From NCBI RefSeq assembly GCF_024713945.1, contig NC_134684.1, positions 2,337,001 to 2,401,000 on the forward strand: DNA of 64,000 bases, in the 5' to 3' direction. This stretch comes from Dermatophagoides farinae (taxonomy: Eukaryota; Arthropoda; Arachnida; Sarcoptiformes; Pyroglyphidae). A program made the translations under genes and the position numbers. Shown here in pieces: positions 60,396-64,000 of the stretch (positions within the stretch are counted from its first letter, which is position 1; the number at the start of each line of letters is the position of its first letter). Below the pieces are notes generated by a model. The model did no database searches. It saw nothing but the letters and a program-made list of their open reading frames with translations, and had not been told where the DNA came from.

Positions 60396-60962
60396 ATGAG
60401 TAAAACAAAAACATCCAATAGTACAAATCCTAAACGATGTAAAGCTAATGCTCGTGAACGTAATCGTATGCATGGCTTAAATCATGCATTGGATCAGCTT
60501 CGTGCATGTATACCATTGAAACATCTTCAATTGAATCAAAATGTTTGCAATCAAAAAATACAAAAATTATCCAAAATTGAAACATTACGTTTGGCAAGAA
60601 ATTATTTAATTCTATTAACTGAAATACTACATTGTCATAATCAGTCACAAAATGATGGTCAATCATCATCATCATCAATTGATAATCTAATGATGGGACA
60701 AATATTGGCATATGGTTTAGGTCAACAAAGTTTAAATCATTTGTCCATACAGATGAATGTTTCCAGTGTTCGTATGTTGAGTCAACCATCATCAAGAGTA
60801 CAGCAAATTTTCGCCAACTATGGTTGTTGTTCACTAAAATCGAATGAATATGTTTGGTCAATGGGTAATGAAAATTCTATTCAATCATCATCATCATCAT
60901 CATCGTCAATACCATCATCATTTAATTGCATGATGAATTCTAATCCTCATTTATTATCTTGA
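60396..60962 (+). CDS. NeuroD/Atonal-type bHLH transcription factor
   Basis: 188 residues from [20 protein letters not shown]. The bHLH domain spans about residues 13-75: basic region [20 protein letters not shown] with the E-box-contacting ERxR and the Met-His-Gly-Leu-Asn seen in NeuroD, then helix 2 [20 protein letters not shown], which is near-identical to NeuroD ([20 protein letters not shown]). The loop is a few residues longer than usual ([16 protein letters not shown]). The rest is Ser/Asn-rich without a clear NeuroD transactivation domain. Such factors heterodimerise with E proteins (daughterless) and drive neuronal or neuroendocrine differentiation. The protein is half the length of vertebrate NeuroD. 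The ATG is preceded by AAAA. The coding end overlaps the BBS2 coding end by 23 bp. Confidence 0.88.
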   Translation: MSKTKTSNSTNPKRCKANARERNRMHGLNHALDQLRACIPLKHLQLNQNVCNQKIQKLSKIETLRLARNYLILLTEILHCHNQSQNDGQSSSSSIDNLMMGQILAYGLGQQSLNHLSIQMNVSSVRMLSQPSSRVQQIFANYGCCSLKSNEYVWSMGNENSIQSSSSSSSSIPSSFNCMMNSNPHLLS

Positions 60963-63900
60963 ATAATTGTGAGAAATTTTTCTGTTTAATAGATTCACGG
61001 CAAGAATTGATGAATGCCGTTTTATAAGATCCAACTATGAAAAAGAAATTAAAATAATTATATTAAAAATAAATCATCAAATTTTCAAATATCTTACTTC
61101 GAAGATTTGATGCTCTTTGTATAATGATATTAATCTGTTTGAGGCTATCGACTAAATCTTGATGATTCTGGCAACGAATCTGGTATTCACGCATTATATC
61201 TTTATTCATCATTCCTAAATCATTGTAGATTTGTTTCATTTGATGACTGTAAAAGTATTAAAAACATGAAAATAAAATTCATTTCATTTGATCTATTTAA
61301 AACTTACTATTGTTCTGTTAGTCTTGCATCTTCTGCCTGTACAACGGCTGAACGAATCATATTGGCATTGTCAGCCACTTCCACTACTAAATGTTGTCGT
61401 ACGTTTTGAATCTCTTCAACACGGTCTACTAATTGTCTAAGTTTATTTATTTCATCCAGAAAACTGGCCCGATAACAAGGAAGATTAATGATTTTAAAAT
61501 GATCACCCAATGATTGTATGCAATTTCCGGCCACCTCAATTGATTCCGAATAAATAGTTATCAATGATTTAAATAATAAATCTGGTGAATCAGATGTTTC
61601 CGTTGATGGATCCATTATATCTGAATGATAATATTCTTCGCCATAAGTTTCATCAATTTTTTGTCCATTATTCCAATCTTTCGATTGTGATTTATTCTGC
61701 GAACTGATTCTAGTTAATTCAATAATCAAACCACTTTGATCGCGTAGTGAAATAAACTCGAAACGTCGTTCTTCTTCATTATTTTCTGATTGTAAATCAA
61801 GCAGGAAATTGGCTGTGATCCATTCAACCTAAAATTGGTATATAATAGCAAAGAACAAAAAAAAGATACATCGATAAAATTAATTATTATCTCATTGACG
61901 ACAACGGACATACTAGATTTTCTATTTGTTCATTTATACGAATAGCCACATAGCTTGAAGGTTGTCGAACTTCAATATTGGCTGCGATTGGGGATTGTTG
62001 AAACGTATTTTGATTCATTGACATCACATCAACACTTTCATTGTATCCTGCATTAATGGCCATACTATCAAAGTTGGCGTCTTCATTCATCATATAATGG
62101 TGATTTTCGATATCGTCAATTTGATCGTAATATTTTTTAAGATTATCATCATCTTCAAACAATGGACTTTCATCATCTAAGCCTTTGATTTGTAAATTAT
62201 CACTAAAATTTTTTCGCCAAAAAGGTTTTGAATCTTTTGGAATTTTGTCGTTTCGTTGTTTTATTTTGGAACGATTATCGTCTACCGTTATGTTGTTGTT
62301 GCTTGGCATGGTCAATTTCAATTGATCAGTTTCATCATGACCGATGTAGATTATACGAATGAAACTATACATTGAGAATCGTGGTAATCGTCTTGAAAGT
62401 TCGAATACATGATAATGAGTACTCGAACGAAAACCAACCAATGCCTTTACATGCATATCGACTGGTACATCTTTTGGGGGCCTCAAAGGCACACCAATCA
62501 TATTGCTAACTTCTGATTCGGGTGGATAAATGACAATCGATTCATGTTTAAATATTCCTTCCGCAAATATTATTGCCGCTCGTATACGAGTATTATTAGT
62601 TGTTTCCAAACGTAATTCAATAAAATCCTAAAAAAAAGATATCAGAAAATTTTAGAATTTTATCAATATTTTATTTTATTCATAACAGATACTACTAACT
62701 GGAAGAGAATCATCACATGATTGAAGAATTAATGATGATCGTAATTTTGTGCTGGCCGGTATGGCGCCAAAATGATCACCTTTTTCTGTTAAAACTTTTC
62801 CTTTATTCATCACTAATGGATCGGCTAAATTTTGTATACGGGCATTCTCTTCATAATTACGAAGTTCTTGCATTAATGTTTGTTTTCTTTTCATCAAATC
62901 TCTTATTGTATCTTGTTCGATATTAAAATTAACCTGTTGATGTCTTTCTTCTTGATTTTCCATTCGATAACCATAAACATCACCAGAAACGGTACATACA
63001 ATTAATTCATCTTTTCCATCCATATTATAATCGGCAATCATAATACCAGCTACTGAACATTTATAATTTTCACGATATAAAACCTCTCCAGTCATAGCGA
63101 TTCGAATGTCTAATTTTCCATTTGACCAACCAGTGAGTAGTTCCATTTGGCCATTATTATTGATATCAGCACCAAACAATGTCATGGCTTGATTTTTTGA
63201 TTTAATTCGCCAAACTCTTTCCTTATTCTGATAGACACCAACAGTACCGTTGGCTAAAGCATAAGCAAATAATGTTGGTCCAAGTGGACATAAATGCGTA
63301 ACACAATCAGTTTCGCTCATCTCACAAATAATAGCATCTTTTTTGAATACTTGAATTTCACAATCTTGAGATCCTACTACAAGCTATGAAAAATATCCAT
63401 CAGATGGCAACACTGTTTTTGATTAAATTAAAAAAATTTTTATTTCTTACTTCATTTTGTTGATCACTATCAATATCAACCAATGCCATTGCCGTTATAT
63501 TATCACCGGTAACCATCCAATATGTATCATGTCCTTCACGATCAAATCCATGGATAGCACAATTACCGCCGATCAATGCTAATTTTGATCCATTTAATAT
63601 TTGTCCAAATTCACCAATCACCAATGTATTGGCTCCATCAGGTATCTAATAAATCAAATAGAATATTATTTCCACCAATATTCTGAATAAATAAAATGGA
63701 AATTAAACCAACTTCCTTATAGTAAAGATCCGTGTTATGTAAAATATCATATGCATGGATTGATGTTTTTGTTCCGACAATAAGAATATCATTATTCTTA
63801 TTGTTGTCTTGTTTTTGTAGATTTTTTGTCCTTAGAGAAATTTTACGACCACTACCAGCACTATTAATCGATGTTTTTTTATTCGATGTATTCACTATGA

Positions 63901-64000
63901 CAGAACTGCTAGTATGAGAAGCTAAATCCGTATCGTTTACCGTATCTTTCAACGATAACGACGAAATCGAACCAGCAGCAATACAAGTAATTGTCTGATT
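60940..64000 (-). CDS. BBS2: BBS2, BBSome subunit (partial, 5' end outside window)
   Basis: Exons on the minus strand: from beyond 64000 to 63713, 63645-63451, 63383-62700, 62627-61914, 61828-61308, 61246-61098, 61034-60940; 881 residues in the window. Beta-propeller blocks match animal BBS2: [58 protein letters not shown]-like [44 protein letters not shown]. Then come the coiled segment [12 protein letters not shown], the GAE part [20 protein letters not shown], and the C-terminal [18 protein letters not shown]2 is in the BBS2-7-9 core of the BBSome that carries membrane proteins in and out of cilia. An insertion of about 120 acidic, Asn/Asp-rich residues lies after LPRFSMYSF, absent from human BBS2. 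All phases close. Confidence 0.95.

Noticed and set aside
1-64000. tRNA, rRNA, CRISPR, DNA transposon or virus-like elements
   Set aside because: I looked for B-box-like GGTTCGAATCC, long terminal or inverted repeats, transposase, integrase or reverse transcriptase motifs, and regularly spaced repeats, and saw none. A covariance-model and repeat-library search would be decisive.

Overview
This is an AT-rich eukaryotic nuclear contig. It has short spliceable introns (mostly about 55-175 bp, GT...AG), small intergenic spaces full of microsatellites (GAT/ATC, CA/TG, CAA/CAG, poly-T), and a gene set typical of an arthropod. The compact introns, the tachykinin-related peptide ending in FxGxR-Gly, the CYP4-type P450 and the general protein style suggest an acariform mite, most likely an astigmatid (dust or scab mite group). 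That placement is inference from style, not from a marker gene.

Layout, left to right. A neuron navigator (sickie/NAV) AAA+ gene occupies 4.0-10.6 kb. It is followed by RAD6/UBE2A (12.2 kb), an orphan acidic gene (13.6 kb) lying tail-to-tail with the FTSJ1/TRM7 tRNA 2'-O-methyltransferase (minus), a compact haspin kinase (16.0 kb), and a tetraspanin (minus, 18-19.2 kb). A 4 kb gap precedes a CYP4-like P450 (23.4 kb). Then come RYBP/YAF2 (27.8 kb), intronless XPC/Rad4 (29.9 kb), a tachykinin precursor (33.8 kb) and VPS11 of HOPS/CORVET (35-38.7 kb). A gene-poor stretch (38.7-43 kb) holds a stray copy of a VPS11 exon piece. After it lie a small secreted propeptide (43.1 kb), an ELOVL fatty acid elongase (minus, 46.4-47.4 kb), an orphan coiled-coil protein (49.1 kb), a LEA-like, apparently GPI-anchored secreted protein (minus, 50.8 kb), a low-complexity basic protein (54.1 kb), a Spot14/MID1IP1-family protein (minus, 55.9 kb), and a NeuroD-type bHLH factor (60.4 kb). 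The coding end of the bHLH gene overlaps the coding end of BBS2 (minus, running off the right edge).

There is no operon logic. Genes are independent units on both strands. Some small groupings can be read: neural and sensory genes (navigator, tachykinin, NeuroD-type bHLH, BBS2), DNA repair and chromatin (RAD6, XPC, RYBP, haspin), and lipid metabolism (ELOVL, Spot14 family, P450). I take these as coincidental. I saw no intact transposon, virus-like element, tRNA, rRNA or CRISPR array.

The most interesting observations are the two-peptide tachykinin precursor with all mature peptides on one exon, the chimeric patch of gene fragments at 41.7-42.1 kb that includes a 94 percent identical copy of part of VPS11 exon 5, the 23-bp coding overlap of bHLH and BBS2, the LEA-like secreted protein, an orphan secreted propeptide, and a handful of CTCF-like AGATGGC motifs.
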